A DNA stretch of 64,000 nucleotides from the NCBI GenBank assembly GCA_965213845.1, contig CBDCAI010000014.1, positions 1-64,000 of the forward strand, written 5' to 3'. Both the position numbers and the translations under genes were made by a program. Origin of the DNA: JBBROS01 sp965213845 (GTDB lineage Bacteria > Pseudomonadota > Alphaproteobacteria > Acetobacterales > Acetobacteraceae). The notes beneath the pieces are model-generated. The model did not search any database, was not told the DNA's origin, and was given only the letters and a program-made list of their open reading frames with translations. Positions 1-7,686 of the stretch are shown here, in pieces. Position 1 is the stretch's first letter. Each line of letters starts with the position of its first letter.

Positions 1-425
1 TTGCGGGCCTCCTCCTCGCGGCGGCGGTTCTCCTCCGCGGCCGACAGGATCGAGATCTTCTCCTGCTCGCGGCGTTCCGCATCGCGGCGGGCGGCGTCCT
101 TCTGCTGCTCGGCCAGCACGCGCTGGCGGACCGCGATCTCGGCGGCAGTCAGGCCGCGCGCGGGGGCTGCGGGGCGGGGCGGGGCGGCAGGGCGGGGCGG
201 GGCGCCGGGCGCCGGCACGATGACGGGCGCCGTGGCGGCAGCCGAGGGCGGCGGAGCGGTGGGCGCGCGCTTCTTGCGGACTTCCACCTGCACGACCTTC
301 GACCGGCCATGGCTGAAGCTCTGCCGGACCGACCCGGCATCCACGGTGCGGCCCAGCTCGAGCCGTCCTGCAGGACGCAGCGAGAGCCGGCCCTTGGCTG
401 CATCCTGATCTTTACTATCGCTCAT
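1..425 (-). CDS. infB: Translation initiation factor IF-2, N-terminal part (runs off window)
   Basis: Only the first ~141 codons are present; the gene continues past base 1, so the GTPase domain that places initiator tRNA on the 30S subunit is not visible. The protein begins MSDSKDQDAAKGRLSLRPAG and then has the SFSHGRSKVVQVEVRKKR stretch typical of alphaproteobacterial IF-2 N-termini. An Ala/Pro-rich linker (about residues 55-85) and a charged helical segment rich in Arg/Glu/Gln follow. The ATG (425-423) overlaps the ylxR stop as ATGA, so translation is probably coupled. Gene order rimP-nusA-ylxR-infB supports the identity. Confidence rests on context plus N-terminal pattern. Confidence 0.9.
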   Translation of the reverse strand, partial: MSDSKDQDAAKGRLSLRPAGRLELGRTVDAGSVRQSFSHGRSKVVQVEVRKKRAPTAPPPSAAATAPVIVPAPGAPPRPAAPPRPAAPARGLTAAEIAVRQRVLAEQQKDAARRDAERREQEKISILSAAEENRRREEEAR

Positions 426-1300
426 CGACCGCCTGTCCCATCAACGCGCCCCCCGGCATGGCCGGTCGGCTGCTTTTCTTCCGTCCGCCGGGCACCGCCG
501 GCGGGACGTCTCATCTGGTCGGAGCCGCCGGCGATCCCGGCCAGCCGCTCCGTCTCGATCGCCAACGCCTCGGCCAGCCGGCCGTGGGCGATGACGGCAT
601 GTACCGCGTGGTCGCGGCCGAACACCGCGCCCAACGCGTCTGCCGGCAGCGGCGAGGCCACCGGCATGTCCTTCACCCCGCTGAGGAACCTCGCCCGCTC
701 CTCCGGGCTGCCGTCCGCGGCCTGGACCACCAGGGCCACCCGTCCGGACTGCATCCATTCGCGCGCCTTCTGGAAGCCGCACACCGCCTGTCCGGCGCGC
801 CGGGCCAGGCCGAGAAGTTCCGTCACCCGCCGGACCAGCCCGGCTTCCACGCTGCGGGCCAGATCGTCCGGCACCGAGACGGCACCCTTGGCAGCCCGCG
901 CGAAGGCGCCCTTGGTCCGGGCGGTTTCTAACACATCCCGGCGCGCGCTCAACCAGATTCCCCGTCCGGGCAGCCGTGCAAGCAGGTCGGGCACCACGGA
1001 CCGGTCCGGAGCCACGACGAACCGCACCATCCGCGCCCGGTAATCCCGCTGCCGCGTCACCACGCAGCGGCGCAGCGGGCCCGTCTCGGGCTCGTCCTCC
1101 GCCTCGGTGGCCTCGGCCGCGCCGGGTGTGGGATCGATATCGCTAGGCGGGTTCGGCGTGATGCTGGCCCTCCTCGGTCTCGGAAGCCGTCTCGTGTGCC
1201 GATTCCCCAGCCGTGTGTTCTTCAGCCGTGTGCTCGTCAGGGGCGTGCTCGTCAGCGGAGACGGCCCCCTCGGCAGGCGCGTCGTCGAACCAATGGGCAC
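422..1300 (-). CDS. ylxR: YlxR/RnpM-type RNA-binding protein fused to an L7Ae-like domain
   Basis: The DUF448/YlxR domain begins near residue 77 (RRCVVTRQ) and has the PGRGIWLS signature near 111-118. A second half from about residue 158 (VTELLGLARRAGQAVCG) resembles the L7Ae-like fold often fused to YlxR in alphaproteobacteria. The family binds RNA and sits in the nusA-infB operon. The start is uncertain. GTG at 1300 is the only ordinary start codon upstream of the domain, and it would overlap nusA by 158 bases in a region where nusA is clearly the coding frame. A GAGGAGG ribosome site lies six bases before an in-frame ATC at 1162, suggesting unusual initiation there. The stop overlaps infB as ATGA. 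Confidence 0.85.
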   Translation of the reverse strand: MPIGSTTRLPRGPSPLTSTPLTSTRLKNTRLGNRHTRRLPRPRRASITPNPPSDIDPTPGAAEATEAEDEPETGPLRRCVVTRQRDYRARMVRFVVAPDRSVVPDLLARLPGRGIWLSARRDVLETARTKGAFARAAKGAVSVPDDLARSVEAGLVRRVTELLGLARRAGQAVCGFQKAREWMQSGRVALVVQAADGSPEERARFLSGVKDMPVASPLPADALGAVFGRDHAVHAVIAHGRLAEALAIETERLAGIAGGSDQMRRPAGGARRTEEKQPTGHAGGRVDGTGGR

Positions 1301-2777
1301 GGGCTGCCATGATGACCTCGTTGGCCACCGTCTCGTCCATGTTCTCCGCGCCCACGAACTCCACCAGCTCGTCGGAAGCGAGGTCGGCCAGGTCGTCGAG
1401 CGACTTCACGCCCTTCTCGCCCAGCATGACCAGCATCGAGGGCGACAGCACCTGGATGGCGGCGATGTCGTCCGAGACGCCGAGCTCGATGCGCTTGTCG
1501 TTCAGCGCGTTGTCGCGGCGGTCGAGGAAGGCCTGGGCGCGGCGGATCAGCTCGTCGGCCACGCTCTCGTCGAAGCCCTCGATCTCGGCCAGCTCGTCGG
1601 GCGCCACGTACGCCAGCTCCTCGACGGTGTTGAACCCCTCGGTCACCAGCAGGCCGGCGATGACGTCGTCGACGTCCAGCGCCTCCACGAACAGGCCGGT
1701 GCGGCGGCGATACTCTTCCTGCCGCCGCTCGCTCTCCTCGGCCTCGGTCAGGATGTCGATGTCCCAGCGGGTCAGCTGGCTCGCCAAACGGACGTTCTGG
1801 CCGCGGCGGCCGATGGCCAGGCTGAGCTGCTCGTCGGGCACCACCACCTCGACCCGCCCGGCCTCCTCGTCCATGACCACCTTGGTCACCTCGGCCGGCG
1901 CCAGCGCGTTCACCACGAAGGTCGCGTGCTGGCTGGACCAGGGGATGATGTCGATCTTCTCGCCCTGCAGCTCCTGCACCACGGCCTGAACGCGGCTGCC
2001 GCGCATGCCGACGCAGGCGCCGACGGGGTCGATGCTCTGGTCGCGGCTGATGACGGCCATCTTGGCGCGGCTGCCGGGGTCGCGGCTGACGGCCTTGATC
2101 TCGATGATGCCGTCGTAGATCTCGGGCACCTCCTGCGCGAACAGCTTGGCCAGGAAGGCGGGATGGGTGCGCGACAGGAAGATCTGGGGACCCCGCGGCT
2201 CCTCCCGCACGTCGTAGATGTAGGCGCGGACGCGGTCGCCGTTGCGGAAGCTTTCACGCGGGATCAGCTCGTCGCGCCGCAGCAGCGCCTCGGCCCGGCC
2301 CAGCTCCACCATCAGGTTGCCGTACTCGGTGCGCTTCACGACCCCGTTGATGATCTCGCCGACGCGGTCCTTGAACTCGTCGTACTGCTTCTTGCGCTCG
2401 TACTCGCGGACCCGCTGGACGATGACCTGCTTGGCGGTCTGTGCCGCGATCCGGCCGAAGTCGATGGGCGGCAGCGGGTCGACCAGGTGCTGGCCGATCT
2501 GAATGTCGGGCTGGAACTTGCGGGCGATGTGCACAGGGATCTGCGTCTCGTCGTTCTCGACCACCTCGACGGCCTCGGTCCAGCGCGTCAGGCGGACGTC
2601 GCCGTTCTTGCGGTCGATGGTGGCGCGGATGTCCTTCTCGTGCCCGTACTTGGCGCGGCCGGCCTTCTGGATGGCCTGCTCCATCGCCTCCAGCACCTCC
2701 TCGCGCTCGATCGACTTCTCCCGCGCGACCGCGTCGGCAACCAGCAGGAGTTCGGGGCGGGAAACGGAGGTGTCCAT
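1143..2777 (-). CDS. nusA: Transcription termination/antitermination factor NusA
   Basis: Full-length NusA of 544 residues, an RNA polymerase-associated factor acting in pausing, termination and antitermination. In order it has the N-terminal polymerase-binding domain, an S1 domain (about 135-200), two KH domains (GMRGSRVQAV near 260; LAIGRRGQNVRLAS near 320) and two C-terminal helix-hairpin-helix/AR repeats (about 365-490). An acidic, His-containing tail (EEHTAEEHTAGES) follows, which is not part of the conserved fold. The start is preceded by a GGAGC ribosome site overlapping the end of rimP, with a 12-base gap. It is cotranscribed with rimP, ylxR and infB. Confidence 0.97.
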   Translation of the reverse strand: MDTSVSRPELLLVADAVAREKSIEREEVLEAMEQAIQKAGRAKYGHEKDIRATIDRKNGDVRLTRWTEAVEVVENDETQIPVHIARKFQPDIQIGQHLVDPLPPIDFGRIAAQTAKQVIVQRVREYERKKQYDEFKDRVGEIINGVVKRTEYGNLMVELGRAEALLRRDELIPRESFRNGDRVRAYIYDVREEPRGPQIFLSRTHPAFLAKLFAQEVPEIYDGIIEIKAVSRDPGSRAKMAVISRDQSIDPVGACVGMRGSRVQAVVQELQGEKIDIIPWSSQHATFVVNALAPAEVTKVVMDEEAGRVEVVVPDEQLSLAIGRRGQNVRLASQLTRWDIDILTEAEESERRQEEYRRRTGLFVEALDVDDVIAGLLVTEGFNTVEELAYVAPDELAEIEGFDESVADELIRRAQAFLDRRDNALNDKRIELGVSDDIAAIQVLSPSMLVMLGEKGVKSLDDLADLASDELVEFVGAENMDETVANEVIMAARAHWFDDAPAEGAVSADEHAPDEHTAEEHTAGESAHETASETEEGQHHAEPA

Positions 2778-2789
2778 CGAAGGCGCTCC

Positions 2790-3380
2790 TTAGTTCGGAA
2801 CAGGGTTTACGGCGGTCGCGCCGAGGTCGATCTCGGTCGCACCGTCCGGCGCGACCGAAGTCGCGGCAATCAGCGCGTCCGTCAGGATCAGCTTGGCCCG
2901 GCGCAGGTCGGCCAGCGGCAGCGCCACCTCGCTGCCATCCTCGAGTCGCAGGCGCGCCTCGTGGGCGTCGGCGCCCAGGATGGTGCCGTTGAACCGGCGG
3001 CGGCCATCGACGGGCGCCACCATCTCGACCCGGGCGAGGTGCCCGGCGAAGCGGGTCCAGTCCTTGGACCGGGTCAGCGGCCGGTCGATGCCGGCGCTGC
3101 TGACCTCGAGGTTCCATGCGCCCGGCAGCGGGTCGTCCACGTCCAGCACGGCCGAGACGGCGTGGGTGATCTGCTCGCAGTCCTCGACCGTGATCAGGCG
3201 GCCGTCGGCGCGGTCGGCCATCACCTGCACGGTCGGCCGTTCCCGGCCCAGCACCAGCACACGCACGATCTCGAACCCCAACGCCTCGAGCGTGGGCCCG
3301 ATGGCGGCGGCGATACGGCCCTCGAGGCCGGAATGGTTGGGCTCGGCACCGGAGGCGTCGAGCCGCGGGGAAGGCGACAT
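2790..3380 (-). CDS. rimP: Ribosome maturation factor RimP
   Basis: RimP (about 196 residues from the ATG at 3380) helps mature the 30S subunit. The N-terminal domain carries the family pattern around EALGFEIVRVLV and the ITVEDCEQITHAVSAVLD segment. The LEVSSAGIDRPLT motif marks the domain junction, and the C-terminal SH3-like domain follows. A frame extension to 3422 exists, but it would run through the upstream hairpin and is not favoured. It is the first gene of the rimP-nusA-ylxR-infB operon and sits directly behind a terminator-like hairpin, suggesting leader control. Confidence 0.95.
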   Translation of the reverse strand: MSPSPRLDASGAEPNHSGLEGRIAAAIGPTLEALGFEIVRVLVLGRERPTVQVMADRADGRLITVEDCEQITHAVSAVLDVDDPLPGAWNLEVSSAGIDRPLTRSKDWTRFAGHLARVEMVAPVDGRRRFNGTILGADAHEARLRLEDGSEVALPLADLRRAKLILTDALIAATSVAPDGATEIDLGATAVNPVPN

Positions 3381-3397
3381 GACAGGGCGTCCACAAC

Positions 3398-3424
3398 AAA
3401 AAGGGCGGCCCGTGAAGGCCACCC
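3398..3424 (-). terminator. Terminator/attenuator hairpin in the rimP leader
   Basis: Read on the minus strand, GGGTGGCC (3424-3417), a six-base loop, GGCCGCCC (3410-3403) and a run of five T form an 8-bp stem (one G-U pair) with a U-tract. This is an intrinsic terminator shape. It lies after the acyltransferase stop (3464) and 17 bases before the rimP ATG, so it may end upstream transcription, act as an attenuator of the rimP operon, or both. Terminator-like rimP leaders are known in alphaproteobacteria; whether this one is homologous is inference. Confidence 0.7.
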
Positions 3425-3463
3425 CCGTTCAGCGTTCGGAAGATTGCGTGGCATCTAGATAGG

Positions 3464-4609
3464 CTATGGCGGACCGCGCCGCAAGGGCCGCTCCGCCGCG
3501 GCCAGGACGCTCGCGGACACGGGCAGCGGCGGCAGCATCGCCAGCACGCCCTCGCCCAACCGGCGCAGCAGCCGGCGTCCCGGGACCTCGATCGCCCAGT
3601 GCGCGACCGAGGCCAGCGCGACGGTCACGAGGACATAGGCGCCGAGCACGGTCCAGAGTGGCCCCCAGCCCATCGGGAACGACCAGAGCAGCACGTAATG
3701 GATCAGGTAGACGGCATAGGACAGCACACCCACGCGATACAGCGGTCCCGTGGCGAACAGGCGCACGACGGGGCCCGACCCATAGTGCATGCCCAGCACG
3801 ATCGGCGGCAGCAGCACATAGGCGAGCAGGCCGTCGGTTCGAGCCAGCAGCAGCGCCAGGAATAGCGCCAACGCCAGCGGGCCGGTCCAGGGCAGTGCGG
3901 CCCAGCGCTGCAGGCGCGGATTGCATCCGGCCCGCCACGCCATCATCCCCATGACGAACCCGGCGAGGCAGCGCAGGTCGGGCAGGAGGCTGTAGTTGTA
4001 GTAGATGTCGAGCAGGCCGCGGCGCGTGAGACCGAGGGCCGGGGCCGCATGCAGGCAGACGGCGAGCAGGCCGGCGACGCAGAGGGCCCCAAGTGCCAGG
4101 CCGGAGCGCCAGCGGAGCAGCGGCACGGCCAGCAGCGGGAAGCAGAGGTAGGCGAGGAACTCGACGCTGACCGACCACGAGGGCGGGTTGATCGCGGCGC
4201 TGACGCCCCAGGCCTGGATCAGCCCGAGGTTGGCCACCACCTGGCGGGGCGACGGGAGGGTCTCCAGGCCGAGGAGGCCGAGGCCGATCAGCACGGCGAC
4301 GGCGGCGGCGTGCAGCGGCCACAGCCGGGCAACCCGGCGGACGAGGAACAGCGGCACCAGGCGCACACCGCCGTGCGCGGAGCCGTCGAACCAGTGGCCG
4401 TAGACCATCGACATCACGAATCCGCTGAGGACGAAGAACAGGTCCACGCCCATGAAGGCCCGCCACAGCAGGCCCTCCAGCGCCGGCAGATGCAGATGGA
4501 TATCGAGATGCAGGAAGACGTGGTGCGCCATCACCATCAGCGCGCCGAGTCCGCGCAGGCCGGTCAGCGGCCTGCTCTCGTCGCGCGTCAGGCTGCTCCG
4601 GCCGTCCAT
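3464..4609 (-). CDS. Acyltransferase family 3 membrane protein (OafA/YrhL type)
   Basis: A 381-residue integral membrane protein with about ten hydrophobic segments. The N-terminal signature LTGLRGLGALMVMAHH followed by GVDLFFVLSGFVMS identifies the acyltransferase-3 family, which O-acylates cell-surface sugars such as lipopolysaccharide or exopolysaccharide. The conserved His lies in the first membrane segment (AHH, residues ~29-30). The ATG at 4609 lies inside the last codons of trmB (stop 4588), a 22-base overlap, so the two are probably coupled. The acyl donor and sugar acceptor cannot be told from sequence. The polysaccharide genes at 14-22 kb and 37-41 kb could supply a substrate. Confidence 0.88.
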   Translation of the reverse strand: MDGRSSLTRDESRPLTGLRGLGALMVMAHHVFLHLDIHLHLPALEGLLWRAFMGVDLFFVLSGFVMSMVYGHWFDGSAHGGVRLVPLFLVRRVARLWPLHAAAVAVLIGLGLLGLETLPSPRQVVANLGLIQAWGVSAAINPPSWSVSVEFLAYLCFPLLAVPLLRWRSGLALGALCVAGLLAVCLHAAPALGLTRRGLLDIYYNYSLLPDLRCLAGFVMGMMAWRAGCNPRLQRWAALPWTGPLALALFLALLLARTDGLLAYVLLPPIVLGMHYGSGPVVRLFATGPLYRVGVLSYAVYLIHYVLLWSFPMGWGPLWTVLGAYVLVTVALASVAHWAIEVPGRRLLRRLGEGVLAMLPPLPVSASVLAAAERPLRRGPP

Positions 4610-5346
4610 CCCGTCTGTGCCGCTCCTTCGGCCTCGGGGACGAGGCTTCGCTCGAACGACCAATACAGCGGCGTGCGCCCGGCGCGAAGGGCTTTCGACT
4701 CGTAGCGGGTGGCGGGCCAACCGGCCGGGCGGGCCGCCGCGGGGGTGGCCGGGTGGAACAGCGTCTGGGCCGCCATGACCTCGGTCACCCAGGCCTGGTA
4801 GGTCGGGTCGTCGCTGGCGATCCGCCACGGCGCCCCGGGCTTCAGCACCCTGGCGACCAGCGGCACCTGCTCGGGATGGACGAAGCGGCGCTTGGCGTGG
4901 CGCGCCTTGGGCCAGGGGTCGGGGAACATCAGGAACAGGATGTCGAGGCAGGCGGGCGGCAGGGCGCGCAGCAGGATGCGGGCGTCGTCGTCCCACAGGC
5001 GCAGGTTGCCGGGCAGGGGCGCCGTGGCCTCGTCGGTGGTGTCCGGCACCAGGCGGGACAGCAGGGAGCACAGGCCGTTGTCGAACACCTCTGCCGCGAT
5101 CAGCCCGAGTCCCGGCTCGGCTTCGATCAGGGCCTGGGCGTGCTCGCCGCCGCCGAACCCGATCTCCAGCCCCAAACGGAGAGGCGGCGATGCGAAGGCG
5201 GCCCGGGGTTCGGCCAGCTGGTCCGGCTGCAGGCGCAGCCGGGGCAGGGTGACATCGAGCAGGCGCTGCTGCCGGGGCCGGAGCGTGTGCCCCCGGGCCC
5301 GCCCATACAGCCGGTCGGCGGGCGGTTTGGCGGTGGGAGACGTCAC
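4588..5346 (-). CDS. trmB: tRNA (guanine-N7-)-methyltransferase
   Basis: TrmB methylates G46 of tRNAs using S-adenosylmethionine. The Rossmann signature EIGFGGGEHA, the FPDPWPKARHAKRRFVHPE motif and the C-terminal LYWSFERS segment (a variant of the family ending) are all present. The GTG at 5346 is chosen because it precedes the conserved core by a typical distance. Longer frames would run into metK. The product is ~252 residues, normal for alphaproteobacteria. It sits directly after metK, which makes its cofactor, and overlaps the acyltransferase gene at its 3-prime end. Confidence 0.95.
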   Translation of the reverse strand: MTSPTAKPPADRLYGRARGHTLRPRQQRLLDVTLPRLRLQPDQLAEPRAAFASPPLRLGLEIGFGGGEHAQALIEAEPGLGLIAAEVFDNGLCSLLSRLVPDTTDEATAPLPGNLRLWDDDARILLRALPPACLDILFLMFPDPWPKARHAKRRFVHPEQVPLVARVLKPGAPWRIASDDPTYQAWVTEVMAAQTLFHPATPAAARPAGWPATRYESKALRAGRTPLYWSFERSLVPEAEGAAQTGWTAGAA

Positions 5347-5372
5347 TGCTGGCGGCTCGGCGTGCGGGAACG

Positions 5373-5400
5373 GTCGCCCGGGGTTCGATCCCCGGGCGAC
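5373..5400. repeat. Perfect 11-bp inverted repeat between metK and trmB
   Basis: GTCGCCCGGGG (5373-5383), loop TTCGAT, CCCCGGGCGAC (5390-5400): a perfect 11-bp stem with a 6-base loop, lying between the metK stop and the trmB GTG. There is no U-tract, so it is more likely an RNA-stability or partial-termination hairpin than a simple terminator. On the plus strand the GGGGTTCGATCCCC core looks like a tRNA T-arm. Confidence 0.75.
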
Positions 5401-5407
5401 AGCGGGC

Positions 5408-6598
5408 TCAGCGGCCGAAGGCGCTTTTGAGCTGCGGCACGAGGTCGGTCCGCTCCCACGTGAATGTGCCCAGCGCGTCGTCCGGCTCGCGGCCGAAATG
5501 GCCGTAGGCGGCGCTCGGCACATAGATCGCGCGGTTCATCTTCAGGTGCTCGCGGATTCCGCGGGGCGTCAGGTTCATCAACTCCTGAAGCACGGTCTCG
5601 AGCTTGGTCTCGTCGATGTCATGGCCGGACCCCTCGAGATCGACATAGACGCTCAGCGGGTGGGAGACGCCGATCGCGTAGCTGATCTGGATGGTGCAAC
5701 GGTCGGCCAGGCCGGCCGCGACGACGTTCTTGGCCAGGTAGCGGCAGGCATAGGCGGCGCTGCGGTCGACCTTGGTCGGGTCCTTGCCGCTGAACGCGCC
5801 GCCGCCGTGCGGGGCCGCGCCGCCATACGTGTCGACGATGATCTTGCGGCCCGTCAGCCCCGCGTCGCCGTCGGGCCCGCCGATGACGAAGATGCCCGTG
5901 GGGTTGATGTGGAACTTGGTGGCCGCGGTCACCCAGCCGGCCGGAAGCGTCGCTTCCACGATGGGGCGGACCTTGCCCTCGATGTCCTCGTGGCTCATGC
6001 CCTCCTCGTGCTGGGTCGAGACCACGACGCTGTCGGCGCCGACGGGCTTGCCCTCGACGTAGCGCACGGTGATCTGGCTCTTTGCATCCGGAAGCAACCC
6101 GGCCGCGGCTACGTCGCCCGCCTTCCGCAGCTCCGCCATGCGGCGCAGGATCAGGTGCGAGTAGTGCAGCGGGGCCGGCATCAGGGCCGGGGTCTCGGTG
6201 CAGGCGTACCCGAACATGATGCCCTGGTCGCCGGCGCCCTCGTCCTTGTTGCCGGCGCTGTCGACGCCCTTGGCGATGTCGACGCTCTGCGCGTGCAGCA
6301 GCACCTCGACCTGCGTCGCGTCCTTGTAGGTGAAGCCGGCCTGGTCGTAGCCGATGTCCTTGATGGCCTCGCGCGTCAGATGCGTCAGCAGCTCGGGCGT
6401 GACGGATGCGGGGCCGCGGACCTCGCCGGCGATGACGACACGGTTGGTGGTCACGAGCGTCTCGCAGCCGACGCGGCTGTAGGGGTCGGCCTTCAGGAAG
6501 GCGTCCAGCACGGTGTCGCTGATGCGGTCGGCGACCTTGTCGGGATGCCCTTCCGAAACCGATTCGGAAGTGAACAGATAGTTGCCCTTGGCGCGCAT
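5408..6598 (-). CDS. metK: S-adenosylmethionine synthase
   Basis: MetK (396 residues) makes S-adenosylmethionine from ATP and methionine. Visible signatures are SVSEGHPDKVADRISD at the N-terminus (His and Asp of the active site), the EGAGDQG motif near 115-121 and GGGAFSGKDPTKVDRS near 262-277. Length and all three domains are complete. The start is preceded by an AGGAG-type ribosome site (ttgtcgcg spacing checked). It lies downstream of dapB and upstream of trmB on the same strand. The leader was searched for SAM-II-like riboswitch features and none was convincing. Confidence 0.98.
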   Translation of the reverse strand: MRAKGNYLFTSESVSEGHPDKVADRISDTVLDAFLKADPYSRVGCETLVTTNRVVIAGEVRGPASVTPELLTHLTREAIKDIGYDQAGFTYKDATQVEVLLHAQSVDIAKGVDSAGNKDEGAGDQGIMFGYACTETPALMPAPLHYSHLILRRMAELRKAGDVAAAGLLPDAKSQITVRYVEGKPVGADSVVVSTQHEEGMSHEDIEGKVRPIVEATLPAGWVTAATKFHINPTGIFVIGGPDGDAGLTGRKIIVDTYGGAAPHGGGAFSGKDPTKVDRSAAYACRYLAKNVVAAGLADRCTIQISYAIGVSHPLSVYVDLEGSGHDIDETKLETVLQELMNLTPRGIREHLKMNRAIYVPSAAYGHFGREPDDALGTFTWERTDLVPQLKSAFGR

Positions 6599-6698
6599 GG
6601 ATTTCTCCTCTTGTCGCGTGCTGCGTTGATGGGGGTGCGGCGTCGCGCTGTTTCGCTCGATCGGCCCGACGCACCGGCCGGACGCCGGGGCGGGACGG

Positions 6699-6727
6699 GA
6701 TGTGGCGGAAACGGCGTTTCAGGTCAA
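6699..6727 (-). promoter_or_regulatory. Possible metK promoter
   Basis: On the minus strand TTGACC (6727-6722) is followed after 17 bases by CACATC (6704-6699), about 100 bases upstream of metK. The spacer contains a small palindrome GAAACGGCGTTTC (6708-6720, plus strand), which could be a regulator site. The -35 match is good and the -10 match is poor, so this is a tentative call. Confidence 0.25.
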
Positions 6728-6747
6728 GGCGACTGCCCTTTCGTCAT

Positions 6748-7512
6748 TCAGGAGGCCGCCATGACGTCGCGCATGCCGAACAGGCCGGGCGCGCGGCCGG
6801 CTGTCCAGGCAGCCGCGCGGACCGCACCCGTGGCAAAGACCCGGCGGTCGAAGGCGCGGTGCGTCAGCGCGACGTGCTCGCTGGCGGCGGCGAACAGCAG
6901 GGTGTGCTCGCCCACAACCTGGCCGCCGCGCAGCGCCGCGAACCCGATGTCGCCGGGCCGGCGCGCCCCGGTGTGGCCATCGCGCCCGCTATCCGTGACG
7001 GACGCCAGGTCCACGCCGCGACCGGACGCGACGGCGCGGCCCAGGGCCACGGCGGTGCCGGACGGGGCATCGACCTTCTGCCGGTGATGCATCTCGACGA
7101 TCTCGGCGTCGTAGGCGTCGCCTGGCAGGGCCGCCGCCATGCGGGTGGCCAGCTCCAGCAGCAGCGTGATCCCGGGGGAGAAGTTGGCCGAGTAGACGAC
7201 GGCGATCCGCTCGGCGGCCCGGGCGACGGCCTGTTCGTCGGTGGCGGACAGACCGGAGGTGCCAAGCACCCAGGCCGTCCCCGATCCGGCCATCGCGGCG
7301 GCATGCTCCTGGGCAGTGCTGGCGACGGTGAAGTCGATGACGACGTCGCTGACGGCCGCCAGGGCGCGCAAATCCGGCAGGATGGGGCCGTCCGTCACGG
7401 CGGCGCTGCCGGGCCGCAGCAACCCGCCGGACAGGTCGTGTCCTGCGGCGGCCACTTCCTCCAGCAACAGCCGGCCCATCCGGCCGGCGATCCCGACAAT
7501 CCCGATTCGCAC
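6748..7512 (-). CDS. dapB: 4-hydroxy-tetrahydrodipicolinate reductase
   Basis: DapB (254 residues) carries out the NAD(P)H-dependent reduction in the lysine/diaminopimelate pathway. The nucleotide-binding GIVGIAGRMG motif starts at residue 4. The substrate/catalytic segment EMHHRQKVDAPSGTA contains the expected His-His and Lys. The late GLFGMRDVM segment matches the family end, which usually follows a moved conserved R-x-F tail. It lies between glgA (upstream) and metK (downstream) on the same strand, separated by a large hairpin from glgA, so it may have its own transcript. Confidence 0.96.
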   Translation of the reverse strand: MRIGIVGIAGRMGRLLLEEVAAAGHDLSGGLLRPGSAAVTDGPILPDLRALAAVSDVVIDFTVASTAQEHAAAMAGSGTAWVLGTSGLSATDEQAVARAAERIAVVYSANFSPGITLLLELATRMAAALPGDAYDAEIVEMHHRQKVDAPSGTAVALGRAVASGRGVDLASVTDSGRDGHTGARRPGDIGFAALRGGQVVGEHTLLFAAASEHVALTHRAFDRRVFATGAVRAAAWTAGRAPGLFGMRDVMAAS

Positions 7513-7576
7513 GCGTGGTTCTCCCAGATTGGTGAAGGGAGTGTGAAGCCTGCCGAGAGGAGTGGGAAGGTGTGGC

Positions 7577-7616
7577 GGCGCGGCCGAGCCAAGGGGGGGT
7601 AGGCTCAGGCCGCGCC
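7577..7616. repeat. Large hairpin between glgA and dapB
   Basis: A 14-base arm GGCGCGGCCGAGCC (7577-7590) pairs with GGCTCAGGCCGCGCC (7602-7616) with one bulged A, and the loop contains a run of seven G. No U-tract follows on either strand. It sits in the 174-base gap between the glgA stop and dapB start and probably stabilises or partly terminates the glg transcript. A second G-run ending in GTAG (7641-7650) repeats the loop sequence. Confidence 0.6.
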
Positions 7617-7686
7617 ACTCACGTCGATCCGGGTCGCTTTGGGGGGGGTAGCGCCCCGGAGACGAGTCCTTATACGCCCCTCTTTC

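Noticed and set aside
1107..3458. 783-codon open frame antisense to nusA and rimP
   Set aside because: It mirrors real genes, has no domain and no ribosome site; high GC removes stop codons on the opposite strand.
5373..5400. tRNA gene fragment or phage attachment site between metK and trmB
   Set aside because: Only the T-arm core looks tRNA-like; acceptor and anticodon arms are absent and no integrase is near.
6599..6747. SAM riboswitch upstream of metK
   Set aside because: No convincing SAM-II pseudoknot core could be read; only a small palindrome is present.
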